A DNA stretch of 40,460 nucleotides, from positions 1-40,460 of the IMG/VR virus record IMGVR_UViG_3300020177_000019; one strand, 5' to 3'. The notes under the pieces were generated by a model. That model saw only the letters and a program-made list of their open reading frames with translations, was not told where the DNA came from and searched no databases. Within the stretch, counting starts at the first letter, position 1; each line of letters opens with the position of its first letter. The DNA is from a virus. Position numbers and translations under genes: made by a program. Positions 28,904 through 38,233 of this stretch are shown here, piece after piece.

Positions 28904-31411
28904 ATGACATCATTTTACACTAACGTATTTAATCTTGGTAATCATATTTATGTTCGCGGTTTCGATGAGAATGGCGAGCGAGTACAAAAACAGTACACTT
29001 ATGAGCCATATCTTTTCGTATCTGCTAAACAAGACACTGGCTATAGAGACATCCATGGACAGCCTGTTCGCCGTGTAGACTTCGACAACATACGAGAAGC
29101 CCGCGACTTCATCAAACAATATACCGATGTCGGCGGCATGAATGTCTATGGCTATGATCGCTGGGCTTACACTTATATCTATGAGAAGTATCGCAACTGC
29201 AACTATGATACCTCTAAGATAAACACTGTCTATATGGATATCGAGGTCGAGTCAGACGATGGCTTTCCTGAGCCAGATGTTGCCGAGAAGCGCGTGACTG
29301 CAATCGCACTGGTTCGAAACAAAATGAAAGTTGTTCTCGGTCTCGGTGACTACGAACATGACGATAAGGACACTTACTATCTCAAGTGTGATGATGAGTT
29401 GATGTTGCTTCGCAAGTTTCTCAAAGTATGGGAGAACCTAGACGTAGACGTTCTCTCTGGCTGGAACACTGAGTTCTTCGATGTCCCTTATCTCTATAAT
29501 CGAATCAATAAACTACTCGGCGAAGAACATGCGAACCGTATGTCGCCATGGAATAAAGTACGAGCCTACAGTGTTACGCAAGGCACAAAAGAACAGCGTG
29601 GTTATGAACTGTATGGCATATCACACTTAGATTACCTCGCAGTCTATAAGAAGTTCTGCCTAGCTCCTCGCGAATCATATCGTCTTGATTATATTGCTGA
29701 GTTAGAACTCGGTGAGAACAAGATCGATTACTCCGAGTATGGTAACTTGTATACACTGCACCGCGAGAATCACCAAAAGTTTATCGAGTATAACATCAAA
29801 GATACAATACTGGTCCAACGACTCGAAGAGCGCCTTGGCTATATCAATGTGGTATTTGCTCTGACATATGATTCTGGTTGCAACCACAATGATGGCTTAT
29901 CGACTCTGACGATCTGGGATACAATTATACACAACTATCTCATGGATCAGAACATCGTGATACCAGCGAAGAATAATGCGCGCCGTGATGCTCCTCAGAT
30001 TGCTGGTGGCTTTGTAAAAGATCCACAAGTCGGTATGCATGACTGGGTAATGTCATTCGATTTGAACTCTCTGTACCCACACTTAATCATGCAGTACAAT
30101 ATATCACCAGATACTCACATCGGCGAATCCAATGCTCTGACGGTAGATGATCTTCTGAATCAGTCAGTCGATACTGAATGGCTACAAGAGAAAGATATCA
30201 CGATGACTGCCAACTCGCAGTTGTATCGAAAAGACTTCCGTGGCTTCTTACCTGAACTGATGCGTAAGATGTATGATGGTCGAGTCGAGTATAAAAAGAA
30301 GATGATTGCCGCACAGCAAAAGTATCAGACTAATCCAACACCTGAACTTGATCTCGAAATTACTCGCGCACACAACATGCAGTATGCGCTCAAGATTCTA
30401 CTGAACTCTGCCTACGGCGCTGTTGCTAACAAATACTTCCGATGGTTCGAGCAGAAGAATGCTGAAGCAATCACACTGTCTGGTCAGTTGTCTATTCGCT
30501 GGATCGAGAAAGCAATCAATCGATACATGAACAAACTACTCGGTACTGATTCGGACTATGTTGTTGCAGTTGATACCGACTCTGTTTATATCAACTTCGG
30601 TCCTATGGTCGAGCGCATCAAGCCTGATAATCCGATTGACTTTCTTGATAAAGTTGCGCAAGAAAAGATTGAGCCATTCATCGACAAATCGTACCGCGAA
30701 CTCGCTGATTATATGAATGCGTATGAACAGAAGATGATCATGAAGCGCGAGAACATCGGTGATAAAGCTATCTGGACTGCCAAGAAACGATACATCATGA
30801 ATGTCTGGGATAGTGAAGGTGTTCGATACAATGAACCGAAACTCAAGATGATGGGTATCGAAGCAATTCGTTCGAGTACTCCTGCCGCATGTCGTGATTA
30901 CATTAAAGAAACACTCAAGATGATCATGTCAACAAACGAAAACGAAGTGCAGGAATATATTGACAAGATTCGAACTGAGTTTAGGACTCTGCCGTTCGAG
31001 CGCATTGCCTTTCCTCGTGGCGTGAATCTAATGGCAAAGAAAAATATAAACGGTCGTGCGGTCACTGAGTCATATGCTGATGCTCAAACAATTTATAAGA
31101 AAGCCACACCGATTCAAGTCAAAGGTTCACTCATCTATAATCACTACATCAAGAAACTCGGTCTTGATAAAATCTATGAAGAAATAAAAGACGGCGAGAA
31201 GATTAAGTTCTGCTATCTACTCATGCCGAATCCTGTTCAAGACAAAGTGATTGCCTGTCCGAGTGATCTGCCAAGTGATCTGAATCTAGATAAATATATA
31301 GACTATGACACTCAATTCCAGAAGGGCTATCTTGACCCGATTGAGATCATACTGAATACAATTGGTTGGAAGTCTGAGTCAATCGCTACTCTCGAAGACT
31401 TCTTCTCATAG
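28904..31411 (+). CDS. 43: DNA polymerase gp43 (family B)
   Basis: 835 residues, shorter than T4 gp43 (898). Exonuclease motifs are D112-I-E114 (same numbers as T4), SGWNTEFFDVP with D193, and NIKD with D300. Polymerase motif A is FDLNSLYP (D386), motif B LKILLNSAYGA (K497 to Y504) and motif C DTDS (D557, D559). It replicates phage DNA with proofreading, held by gp45. The start is behind AGAGG (28894-28898). Separated here from regA by over 22 kb, unlike T4, where regA directly precedes it. Confidence 0.97.
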   Translation: MTSFYTNVFNLGNHIYVRGFDENGERVQKQYTYEPYLFVSAKQDTGYRDIHGQPVRRVDFDNIREARDFIKQYTDVGGMNVYGYDRWAYTYIYEKYRNCNYDTSKINTVYMDIEVESDDGFPEPDVAEKRVTAIALVRNKMKVVLGLGDYEHDDKDTYYLKCDDELMLLRKFLKVWENLDVDVLSGWNTEFFDVPYLYNRINKLLGEEHANRMSPWNKVRAYSVTQGTKEQRGYELYGISHLDYLAVYKKFCLAPRESYRLDYIAELELGENKIDYSEYGNLYTLHRENHQKFIEYNIKDTILVQRLEERLGYINVVFALTYDSGCNHNDGLSTLTIWDTIIHNYLMDQNIVIPAKNNARRDAPQIAGGFVKDPQVGMHDWVMSFDLNSLYPHLIMQYNISPDTHIGESNALTVDDLLNQSVDTEWLQEKDITMTANSQLYRKDFRGFLPELMRKMYDGRVEYKKKMIAAQQKYQTNPTPELDLEITRAHNMQYALKILLNSAYGAVANKYFRWFEQKNAEAITLSGQLSIRWIEKAINRYMNKLLGTDSDYVVAVDTDSVYINFGPMVERIKPDNPIDFLDKVAQEKIEPFIDKSYRELADYMNAYEQKMIMKRENIGDKAIWTAKKRYIMNVWDSEGVRYNEPKLKMMGIEAIRSSTPAACRDYIKETLKMIMSTNENEVQEYIDKIRTEFRTLPFERIAFPRGVNLMAKKNINGRAVTESYADAQTIYKKATPIQVKGSLIYNHYIKKLGLDKIYEEIKDGEKIKFCYLLMPNPVQDKVIACPSDLPSDLNLDKYIDYDTQFQKGYLDPIEIILNTIGWKSESIATLEDFFS

Positions 31412-31425
31412 AAAAGGAAAATCAC

Positions 31426-31719
31426 ATGGCTATTCAATTAGACGAAACTTTTGACTTTGGCTTTACACTTGTAGACGCAGATGAACTTGCGGAAGTACAG
31501 GAGATACAAAGAACTGTAACAGAAGTCGAAAGCACCGCCGAAGGATGGCAACAACAAGCAGAGCAGTGGCAGTATAAAGCACAGATGATTCATAAGTTAG
31601 TGCAACCACTGCTAAACAATCTATCACTGAGTCCTGAGAAAGAATATATTTTATGGCCTGACCGTGTCGATAAGATAAATGCTTTCAAATTAAAACTATT
31701 ACAGATACTCGAGGACTAA
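31426..31719 (+). CDS. Conserved helical protein downstream of gp43, 97 aa
   Basis: A long helix with heptads (VQEIQRTVTEVESTAEGWQQ then QAEQWQYKAQMIHKLV) suggests a coiled-coil dimer, followed by a C-terminal helix (VDKINAFKLKLLQILED). Marine T4-likes often have a protein like this directly after gp43. Ribosome site AAAAGGAAA (31412-31420). Role unknown; replisome accessory is conceivable from position. Confidence 0.7.
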   Translation: MAIQLDETFDFGFTLVDADELAEVQEIQRTVTEVESTAEGWQQQAEQWQYKAQMIHKLVQPLLNNLSLSPEKEYILWPDRVDKINAFKLKLLQILED

Positions 31720-32574
31720 ATGGAAAATAAAACCATAAGCATTTTTGTTTTGGTTATGGGATTAATGTTGACCGCAGTAGGCGGATTCTTTTCAGTGATA
31801 GGACTTGCTACTATCTTTGCTGGCGCATTTTGGCCAGTCGTTGTCATGGCTAGCACGTTAGAGCTATCTAAGATTGTCGCGGCTTCTTGGATTTACAGGT
31901 GTTGGTCAATCGCACCATTACTCATACGTACATACATGGTGTCGGCAGTCGTGCTACTCGTATTCATTACATCTATGGGTATTTTCGGCTATCTTAGTAA
32001 GGCACACGTTGAACAAACAATCAATCAAGGTGGAAATAATGAAATACGAATCGAATCTTTGCAACGAAAAATTGATCGACAGAATACTATTATATCGGAC
32101 GCCGAGACGGTCATGGCGCAACTCGATGGGGCAGTTGAGATTTTACAACAATATGATCGAATCCGTGGTCCAGATGGTGCGTTGGCGGTTCGAGCAGGAC
32201 AAGCAGAAGAAAGGTCGCAACTCAACAACTCAATCAACGAAGCGTATGACAGCATTGAAGAACTCCAAGAAGAACTTCTGCCATTGCAGAAAGACCAACT
32301 CGCGCTTGAAGCGGAGATTGGTCCACTCAAATATATTGCAGAGTTAATCTATGGAGCCGAGAACGCCTCTACCTATTTTGATACTGCTGTTCGTTGGATT
32401 ATTTTATTACTGGTATCTGTTTTTGATCCTTTGGCAATCGTTATGATTCTGGCTGGTAATGTTGGATTGAATCAGAGGAAAGAGATTTTACCGCTGACCG
32501 AGGCAGAGATACTGAAAGACGTTGATATTATGCCAGAAACTACATCGCGGCACGGACATGGATTAGGACGGTGA
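31720..32574 (+). CDS. Multi-pass membrane protein with periplasmic/cytoplasmic coiled coil, 284 aa
   Basis: About four hydrophobic segments: two near residues 8-52, one near 70-91 (VSAVVLLVFITSMGIFGYLS) and one near 228-250 (WIILLLVSVFDPLAIVMILA). A long helical stretch 106-205 with heptads (ESLQRKIDRQNTIISDAETV) lies between the third and fourth. The start abuts the previous stop with no gap. A similar protein occurs in related marine phages beside gp43. A structural or signalling membrane scaffold is possible; function unknown. Confidence 0.7.
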   Translation: MENKTISIFVLVMGLMLTAVGGFFSVIGLATIFAGAFWPVVVMASTLELSKIVAASWIYRCWSIAPLLIRTYMVSAVVLLVFITSMGIFGYLSKAHVEQTINQGGNNEIRIESLQRKIDRQNTIISDAETVMAQLDGAVEILQQYDRIRGPDGALAVRAGQAEERSQLNNSINEAYDSIEELQEELLPLQKDQLALEAEIGPLKYIAELIYGAENASTYFDTAVRWIILLLVSVFDPLAIVMILAGNVGLNQRKEILPLTEAEILKDVDIMPETTSRHGHGLGR

Positions 32575-33314
32575 TTAATAGTGGCAAGGCATATTATAAT
32601 GATGTTGGCAAGACAGCAACGAGTTTCGTATATGCACAGATGGAAAAAGTCTGTAATAGTATAGCGACTAGTAGACATGCTGTTTTAACACGAGACACAA
32701 TTCGCTCTGACAATTTGATTTTTTCTTCACTGAGAAATCCATATCAATATTATGTTTCTATATTCAACTATGAAGCGAGACCAGGGAAGACAGGCCCTCT
32801 GACAAAACAGTTTCTATCACAGGAACAGAACTGTGATACTTTTTCAAATTTCATGCAAAATATTTTCAAGAAAAATTTACATTGGCTACCAAAAGAAGAG
32901 CCTACGATTAGAAATAGACCTGAAGGCATTGGACTACTGACATTCAGATATCTAGCATGGACTGATACGACTTTCTTTATGGCAAGAAAACGAACTATGG
33001 AAGATGTGAAGCGATGGTATGATGATCACTATTTCAATGATGGCTGTCCCTTTGAGTTTATAGGTCAGAACGATATGTCAAATGATTTCTGTGATCTCGT
33101 GATTAAATATCAAGACAAATTTAGTCTGAAAGAAAACTGGATGAATCAAATAGATCACATAAGACAACACACAAAATGGGATAATCCCAGCGACACAGGC
33201 AAAGGCTACAAAGTCTTTGATCATGATTTTCCGTCTTTTTATAATGATGAAATAAAAGACTGCGTGAAGAGAGGTGATCATATTCTACTTGACAGATATG
33301 GATTTACCTGTTAG
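32571..33314 (+). CDS. Sulfotransferase-like protein, 247 aa
   Basis: VGKTATSFVYAQMEKVC near the start fits the PAPS-binding P-loop-like motif of sulfotransferases, and FSSLRNPYQYYVSIFNYEAR is the 3'-phosphate site. The family transfers sulfate from PAPS to sugars, lipids or proteins. The start appears to be GTG 32571 overlapping the preceding TGA; no usable ATG lies in frame before the P-loop. A phage glycan could be the acceptor, given the seven glycosyltransferase genes nearby. Confidence 0.6.
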   Translation: MINSGKAYYNDVGKTATSFVYAQMEKVCNSIATSRHAVLTRDTIRSDNLIFSSLRNPYQYYVSIFNYEARPGKTGPLTKQFLSQEQNCDTFSNFMQNIFKKNLHWLPKEEPTIRNRPEGIGLLTFRYLAWTDTTFFMARKRTMEDVKRWYDDHYFNDGCPFEFIGQNDMSNDFCDLVIKYQDKFSLKENWMNQIDHIRQHTKWDNPSDTGKGYKVFDHDFPSFYNDEIKDCVKRGDHILLDRYGFTC

Positions 33315-33317
33315 TAT
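33289..33317 (+). promoter_or_regulatory. Sigma70-type promoter for uvsX, TTGACA-17-TAGTAT
   Basis: TTGACA 33289-33294, 17-base spacer, TAGTAT 33312-33317 at the end of the sulfotransferase-like gene. Start near 33324, 26 bases before uvsX, whose ribosome site is TTGGAG (33339-33344). Confidence 0.7.
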
Positions 33318-33349
33318 AGCAAGAATGGAACAAACTACTTGGAGATATT

Positions 33350-34417
33350 ATGAGCGTATTAGCTAAACTGCAAAAGAATTCTACAATTAAAGATACGGCG
33401 ATTCTTTCTGAGTCAAAGTTCTTTATGAAAAAAGACATGATCCCTACCTCTATTCCTGTCATCAATCTAGCATTGAGCGGCAGACTTGATGGCGGACTAA
33501 CTCCTGGCCTCACGATGTGGGCAGGTCCTTCTAAACACTTTAAGACTGCATTCAGTCTACTCATGGCAAAGGCATACTTAGACAAATATGAAGATTCGGC
33601 ACTACTTTTCTACGATTCGGAATTCGGTACCCCGCAAAGTTATTTTACTTCTTTTGGTATTCCCATGGAGCGTGTTCTTCATACTCCTATCACAGATGTT
33701 GAGCAACTTAAATTTGATGTGATGAAGCAACTCGATCAGATCGAGCGCAAAGATAAAGTAATCATCATCATTGATTCGATTGGCAACTTAGCATCGAAGA
33801 AAGAAGTCGAAGATGCAATGAACGAAAAGTCTGTTGCTGATATGTCTCGTGCTAAACAGATCAAGTCGCTGTTCCGTATGATCACACCACACCTCACTCT
33901 CAAAGATATTCCTATGGTGGTTGTCAATCATACATACAAAGAGATTGGCCTGTTTCCGAAAGATATTGTTGGCGGTGGTACTGGATCGTATTACTCTGCT
34001 GATAACATCTATATTATCGGCCGTCAACAAGAGAAAGTCGGCACAGAGATAGTAGGCTATCACTTCATCATCAACGTGGAGAAATCGCGTCATGTTCGAG
34101 AGAAGTCTAAAATACCTGTTACAGTTACTCACGACGGAGGAATTTCTCGGTGGTCTGGCCTTCTCGATATTGCTATGGATGGAGGTTTCGTTGTTAAGCC
34201 ATCTAATGGCTGGTACTCTAGGGTTAATATGGACACTGGAGAGGTTGAAGAGAAAAAATTCAGAATGAAAGAGACGAATACGTCAGACTTCTGGCTACCT
34301 ATTCTTCAGAACGCAGTCTTCACAGACTGGGTACGCGATAAGTATCAGGTTGCTCACGGTGCCATTGTCAAGGACGATGAAGTCGAGCAATTCATTGGAG
34401 ATGTTGTTGAGGCATGA
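33350..34417 (+). CDS. uvsX: UvsX recombinase (RecA-like)
   Basis: 355 residues with Walker A GPSKHFKT (59-66) and LLFYDSEFGTPQSYFTSFGI, then VIIIIDSIGNLASKKE as Walker B, and VVVNHTYKEIGLFPKDIVGG as the L2/DNA-binding region. It forms filaments on single-stranded DNA for strand exchange, with gp32 and UvsY in T4. Its own promoter lies in the gap before it. The start codon overlap with the next gene (ATGA) suggests co-translation. Confidence 0.96.
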   Translation: MSVLAKLQKNSTIKDTAILSESKFFMKKDMIPTSIPVINLALSGRLDGGLTPGLTMWAGPSKHFKTAFSLLMAKAYLDKYEDSALLFYDSEFGTPQSYFTSFGIPMERVLHTPITDVEQLKFDVMKQLDQIERKDKVIIIIDSIGNLASKKEVEDAMNEKSVADMSRAKQIKSLFRMITPHLTLKDIPMVVVNHTYKEIGLFPKDIVGGGTGSYYSADNIYIIGRQQEKVGTEIVGYHFIINVEKSRHVREKSKIPVTVTHDGGISRWSGLLDIAMDGGFVVKPSNGWYSRVNMDTGEVEEKKFRMKETNTSDFWLPILQNAVFTDWVRDKYQVAHGAIVKDDEVEQFIGDVVEA

Positions 34418-35124
34418 TACTTAACATTCTGACCACGGCAACTCCGAGACCAGAGTTGCAAGTAGAAACGTTGTTGCCGTGGCTTAGAGCGTTACATGAG
34501 AGCAGAATATTTGATCGTATAAATTGGTTTGTTAATCTCGACAAGCCATCTATCTTTACTGCGAAGCAATTTCTTATTGGCAAAAAATTCATTCATGAGC
34601 GATTTCGTTACTTGCATATTCACTATACGGAAAATTTAGTTAATCCTACATTTGCAAAAAGCTCTAGAACCCTATATGAAAATTGCAAAAAAAATATAAA
34701 TAAGGCTGAAGATAATTACTTCTTTTGGCTTGAAGACGATTGGGTAATGGATCGTGAAAAGTCGATTGATGCGATTAAAAATTATCTCTTATCTGGAAAA
34801 GATATTCTACTCTTTAACGGTAAAAATAAAATCACTGGCAATCCAAATATTGTTCGTCAGAAATTTTTTGATGGCGTTCATGATGTAGTTGTGAGGGAAA
34901 ACATTGATCCAGAAATGGCAATGATGAAAGCCAAGTATGAGATTTATCCTGAAATTGTTAAGACGATATTTTATCCTAGAGATCCTCTTCATGAAGAATT
35001 ATGTTACAGACCTTCTGTATGTCTGTGTACTGACATCGGCAGAACATGGAGAAATTTAAGAAATGTACACAAGACATCTAAACTTAAAGTCGATCAAGAT
35101 ACTTGGAGAAAAATAAACAAATGA
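34414..35124 (+). CDS. Glycosyltransferase-like protein with EDDW motif, 236 aa
   Basis: MILNILTTATPRPELQVETL opens with a GT-A-type strand; NYFFWLEDDWVMDREKSIDA holds an acidic EDD motif as metal site. It lacks an obvious acceptor domain. Inserted between uvsX and gp41 with an ATGA overlap on both sides. Very low-GC codons relative to UvsX suggest recent acquisition. Sugar and acceptor unknown. Confidence 0.65.
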   Translation: MILNILTTATPRPELQVETLLPWLRALHESRIFDRINWFVNLDKPSIFTAKQFLIGKKFIHERFRYLHIHYTENLVNPTFAKSSRTLYENCKKNINKAEDNYFFWLEDDWVMDREKSIDAIKNYLLSGKDILLFNGKNKITGNPNIVRQKFFDGVHDVVVRENIDPEMAMMKAKYEIYPEIVKTIFYPRDPLHEELCYRPSVCLCTDIGRTWRNLRNVHKTSKLKVDQDTWRKINK

Positions 35125-35678
35125 ACGAAAACCACTTATTCACAACAGAATATAAAAAACTTTTAGAAAAAAAACACGAAACAGGTACAGCAAAGCGAAA
35201 GTTTAGAGCATGGGGTGGCGCGGTAGTTCAAGATATCCAGTATGTCATGAAGTTTATTCATACATATAAAATCAATAGTGTTCTTGATTACGGCAGTGGT
35301 TCTGGCCATTTTAAACAGTGGCTAGATGAAAATGGTCGTGATGACATAGAAGTGCTTGAATACGAGCCAGGCCGAGAAGACAAACGCGAAAACAATCATC
35401 CTAGACAAGCAGTGATTTGCGTTGATGTGTTAGAACATGTTGAGCCAGAATTGATCGATAATGTTCTTCAGGACATCGAACGTTGTATGCTAGAGTTTGG
35501 TTGTCTTATTCCATCAACAATACCTGCTGTACAGATATTAGCGGATGGAAGAAATGCACACTTAATTGTTGAAAGTGTTGAATGGTGGGAATCAAAGATT
35601 TCACAGTATTTTAGAATTCATTCGATTTTCAGACGAAAAGGCAATACACCGATATTCATAGTAAAAAAGAAGTCTTGA
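35121..35678 (+). CDS. SAM-dependent methyltransferase, 185 aa
   Basis: INSVLDYGSGSGHFKQWLDE is motif I (DxGxGxG), IEVLEYEPGRED the acidic strand, and AVICVDVLEHVEPELIDNVL motif IV of methyltransferase_11/23-like enzymes. ATG 35121 overlaps the preceding stop; the same frame extends 18 bases earlier. Its TGA is within the -35 box of the gp41 promoter. Substrate unknown; linked to the glycosyltransferase, so sugar methylation is plausible. Confidence 0.78.
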   Translation: MNENHLFTTEYKKLLEKKHETGTAKRKFRAWGGAVVQDIQYVMKFIHTYKINSVLDYGSGSGHFKQWLDENGRDDIEVLEYEPGREDKRENNHPRQAVICVDVLEHVEPELIDNVLQDIERCMLEFGCLIPSTIPAVQILADGRNAHLIVESVEWWESKISQYFRIHSIFRRKGNTPIFIVKKKS

Positions 35679-35703
35679 CAATCTATCATTCGGATAGTAG
35701 AAT
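35675..35703 (+). promoter_or_regulatory. Sigma70-type promoter for gp41, TTGACA-17-TAGAAT
   Basis: TTGACA 35675-35680, 17-base spacer, TAGAAT 35698-35703. The methyltransferase stop (35676-35678) lies in the -35 box. Start near 35710, with a ribosome site TTGGAGA (35725-35731) before gp41. Confidence 0.82.
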
Positions 35704-35735
35704 GAATACTTTAAGTAATTAGCGTTGGAGATAGA

Positions 35736-37127
35736 ATGACAATTGAGCAAATGATTTTTAGTAATCTGATTGGCAACGAAGCATACCTCCGTAATGTTTT
35801 GCCTTATTTGAATAGTGAATATTTTTCAAATCATGCCGAGCGCACACTGTTTCAATTGATAAAAGAATATTTTGAGAAATATAATTCGCCGCCGCAAGTG
35901 GAAGCTCTTCGTATTGAAGCCGAGAATAAAACAATGTCTGAGGGTGACTTTAAAGAAATTTTACAGACACTTGATGACCTCAATTTTATAGCCGATGACT
36001 ACGACTGGTTGATGAAGCAGACTGAAAAGTTCTGTCAAGACAAAGCAGTGTATAATGCAATCATGGAATCGATTCAGATTATTGATGGCAAAAGTGATAG
36101 AGATAAAGGTAGTCTGCCTCAGATTCTTCAAGATGCTCTTGGCGTATCGTTTGACTCTAATATCGGTCATGACTTTCTCGAAGACTTCGAAACACGATAC
36201 GACTTCTATCACAAGGTAGTTGAGCGTCTACCGTTCGATCTAAAATTCTTCAATACAATCACTCGCGGTGGCATTCCACGTAAAACACTGAATGTAATTC
36301 TAGCTGGCACTGGTGTCGGTAAGACTTTGATCATGTGTGACTTTGCCGCTACGAATATGATGAACGGTAAGAATGTATTGTATATTACACTCGAAATGGC
36401 AGAAGAGCGTATTGCCGAGCGTATTGATGCGAATCTAATGAACGTGCCTCTGAATGAACTTGAAACGTATCCAAAAGAAACTTATCAGACTAAGGTAGAG
36501 CGATTACAGAAAAAGACACAAGGTAAATTGATCATTAAAGAATATCCACCTGCATCTGTAGGTGCTGGTCACTTTCGACATCTCCTGAATGAGATGAAAC
36601 AGAAAAAGAACTTTGTACCAGATGTGATCTATATCGATTACTTAAACTTGGCTATCTCTTCTAGAATGAAGATGGGCGGCAGTGTTAACAGTTACACTTA
36701 TATCAAGTCGATTGCTGAAGAACTGCGCGGTCTTGCTGTTGAATTCAATGTGCCTCTCTTCACAGCGACACAGACAAACCGAAGCGGTTTCACGAACTCT
36801 GATGTCGGTCTCGAAGATACGTCTGAGTCGTTTGGTCTGCCTGCTACTGCTGACTTTATGTTCGCGGCAATCTCAAATGAGGAACTCGAATCTCTCGGAC
36901 AACTGATGATTAAGCAGTTGAAGAATCGATATGGTGATCCTGCACTGCATCGCCGATTCGTTGTTGGTGTTGATCGATCACGCATGAAACTGTATGATGT
37001 TGAACAGGACGCGCAAGACAATATTGGTCCCAGTATTGATGACACGCCTGTTATGGACAATACATCGTTTGGTCGTGGTGTGAACCGCGAGAAGTTTGAC
37101 AAGTCATTGTTTGACACATGGAAGTAA
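35736..37127 (+). CDS. 41: Replicative DNA helicase gp41 (DnaB-like)
   Basis: 463 residues against 475 in T4. An N-terminal helical domain (about 1-150) precedes a RecA-fold with Walker A AGTGVGKT (190-197), LYITLEMAEERIAERIDANL (H1a region), VIYIDYLNLAIS as Walker B, and TATQTNRSGFTNSD (H3-like). It unwinds the replication fork as a hexamer and recruits the gp61 primase. It follows uvsX with two inserts. Confidence 0.95.
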   Translation: MTIEQMIFSNLIGNEAYLRNVLPYLNSEYFSNHAERTLFQLIKEYFEKYNSPPQVEALRIEAENKTMSEGDFKEILQTLDDLNFIADDYDWLMKQTEKFCQDKAVYNAIMESIQIIDGKSDRDKGSLPQILQDALGVSFDSNIGHDFLEDFETRYDFYHKVVERLPFDLKFFNTITRGGIPRKTLNVILAGTGVGKTLIMCDFAATNMMNGKNVLYITLEMAEERIAERIDANLMNVPLNELETYPKETYQTKVERLQKKTQGKLIIKEYPPASVGAGHFRHLLNEMKQKKNFVPDVIYIDYLNLAISSRMKMGGSVNSYTYIKSIAEELRGLAVEFNVPLFTATQTNRSGFTNSDVGLEDTSESFGLPATADFMFAAISNEELESLGQLMIKQLKNRYGDPALHRRFVVGVDRSRMKLYDVEQDAQDNIGPSIDDTPVMDNTSFGRGVNREKFDKSLFDTWK

Positions 37128-37128
37128 C

Positions 37129-37305
37129 ATGCATAGAATAAGATACAAACATTGGAAAAGAGATGATGTAATATATGAAGTTCAAGGTACAATATTACAT
37201 GATAATCCTGAGTCTGAAAGAATTGTCGTAAAACTTGAAAACGAACATTACGAAGACATCATTAAGACAACGATTATTGAGATTGAGGAAATTGTGAATG
37301 ATTGA
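37129..37305 (+). CDS. Small hypothetical protein, 58 aa
   Basis: MHRIRYKHWKRDDVIYEVQG then ERIVVKLENEHYEDIIKTTI suggests a small barrel. ATG 37129 follows GGAAG (37120-37124) and directly follows the gp41 stop. A longer frame from 37096 would start inside gp41. Overlaps the next gene by eight bases. Function unknown. Confidence 0.62.
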   Translation: MHRIRYKHWKRDDVIYEVQGTILHDNPESERIVVKLENEHYEDIIKTTIIEIEEIVND

Positions 37306-37594
37306 ATATAGATTTAATGAAGACAAGCTGATTGAAGAGTTCAAGCAATATATCGATTCGACATATAAACAACACTATGTCAATGCTGGCAAACAAACGA
37401 TGGATTCAATCATCGCAAAAGGACATGGTACTGGCTTCTGTCTCGGCAATATTGAGAAGTATCATGATCGATATGGCAAGAAGGGCGAGACACCAGAAGA
37501 GTGGAGAAAAGACCTGATCAAGGTTATGCACTACACGCTGTTTCAATTGTTCATTCATGACAAGGAGCATTCAAATGAAGTTTCGGATACTTAG
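37298..37594 (+). CDS. DUF3310/SaV-like protein, 98 aa
   Basis: FCLGNIEKYHDRYGKKGETP with EEWRKDLIKVMHYTLFQLF is the pattern of the DUF3310 nucleotide-kinase-like small phage protein family (CLGNaiKY..R.g.K). No function is firmly established. An overlap of 20 bases with the next gene is within normal phage packing. Moderate confidence in the family. Confidence 0.65.
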   Translation: MIEYRFNEDKLIEEFKQYIDSTYKQHYVNAGKQTMDSIIAKGHGTGFCLGNIEKYHDRYGKKGETPEEWRKDLIKVMHYTLFQLFIHDKEHSNEVSDT

Positions 37595-37877
37595 ACATTG
37601 TTGGTGGATGTTTTGGGCGGGCGGCATGGTCGTCTACCCTTTCATATTTTTTAGAATGAGATATCCGACTGATCAACTATTCAAACACGAGTTAATGCAT
37701 TGCTATCAGATTAGAAGGATGGGCATACTCAAGTTTTATTTTACATACGTCCTGCTGTACATTCGTCACGGCTACAACAATCATCCCTATGAAAAAGAGG
37801 CACGAGAGTACGCTAGATTGCCTCTAAATCCGAACGAACAGGTGTGGTTCGCAGAACTCAAAAACGTTAATTTTTAA
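37575..37877 (+). CDS. Membrane-linked HExxH metallopeptidase-like protein, 100 aa
   Basis: An N-terminal hydrophobic stretch (CWWMFWAGGMVVYPFIFFRM) is a likely membrane segment. FKHELMHCYQIRRM contains HELMH, a zinc HExxH motif, and YEKEAREYARL offers the third ligand. ATG 37575 follows AAGGAG (37562-37567). The size and layout fit small phage metallopeptidases. Proteolytic target unknown; signal to cut at the membrane is an inference. Confidence 0.62.
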   Translation: MKFRILRHCWWMFWAGGMVVYPFIFFRMRYPTDQLFKHELMHCYQIRRMGILKFYFTYVLLYIRHGYNNHPYEKEAREYARLPLNPNEQVWFAELKNVNF

Positions 37878-37899
37878 TAAAAAATAAATCAAAAAACGC

Positions 37900-37928
37900 T
37901 TGACAGGCACCTCAAAACCAGCGATAAT
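37900..37928 (+). promoter_or_regulatory. Sigma70-type promoter, TTGACA-17-GATAAT
   Basis: TTGACA 37900-37905, 17-base spacer, GATAAT 37923-37928. It shares its -10 and a GA-rich leader (GTTGGTGAGATTGAGG) with the extended -10 family but lacks TGA before the -10. Drives the gene at 37964. Confidence 0.75.
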
Positions 37929-37963
37929 TCTCTATGTTGTTGGTGAGATTGAGGTGTTCTGTT

Positions 37964-38167
37964 ATGAAAATTGGTTATAAAGAAGCCGCCGAAGCGTTAG
38001 AAGTTTATGACTTGGCGATGAGCTATGTTGACTGGGCAGAGGCAAAGCATGATGTGAGCTACCAGGAAGTCATTGGAGCGCAGGCAGTGTTGCGTGAAGT
38101 AGTTGCCCACTGTGATCCTATAGAAGCTCAGGCCGACGAATTCGCCGCGATTCTGCGAGACATGTAA
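37964..38167 (+). CDS. Small hypothetical protein, 67 aa
   Basis: MKIGYKEAAEALEVYDLAMS then VGAQ-type helical segments (YQEVIGAQAVLREVVAHCDP) suggest a helical bundle. Start ATG 37964 follows the leader TTGAGG (37946-37951); an earlier in-frame ATG at 37934 would include the leader. High GC3 relative to neighbours upstream. Function unknown. Confidence 0.62.
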   Translation: MKIGYKEAAEALEVYDLAMSYVDWAEAKHDVSYQEVIGAQAVLREVVAHCDPIEAQADEFAAILRDM

Positions 38168-38233
38168 GTCATTGATTTCATTACTTATTTCTTTTTGTTA
38201 TTTGCCCGTGATTTCTTATGAAAAACTGTTCTC

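Noticed and set aside
34695-34702. TATAAATA late-type box inside the glycosyltransferase at 34414
   Set aside because: No gene start follows within 400 bases in the right place, so it is most likely chance in AT-rich coding DNA.
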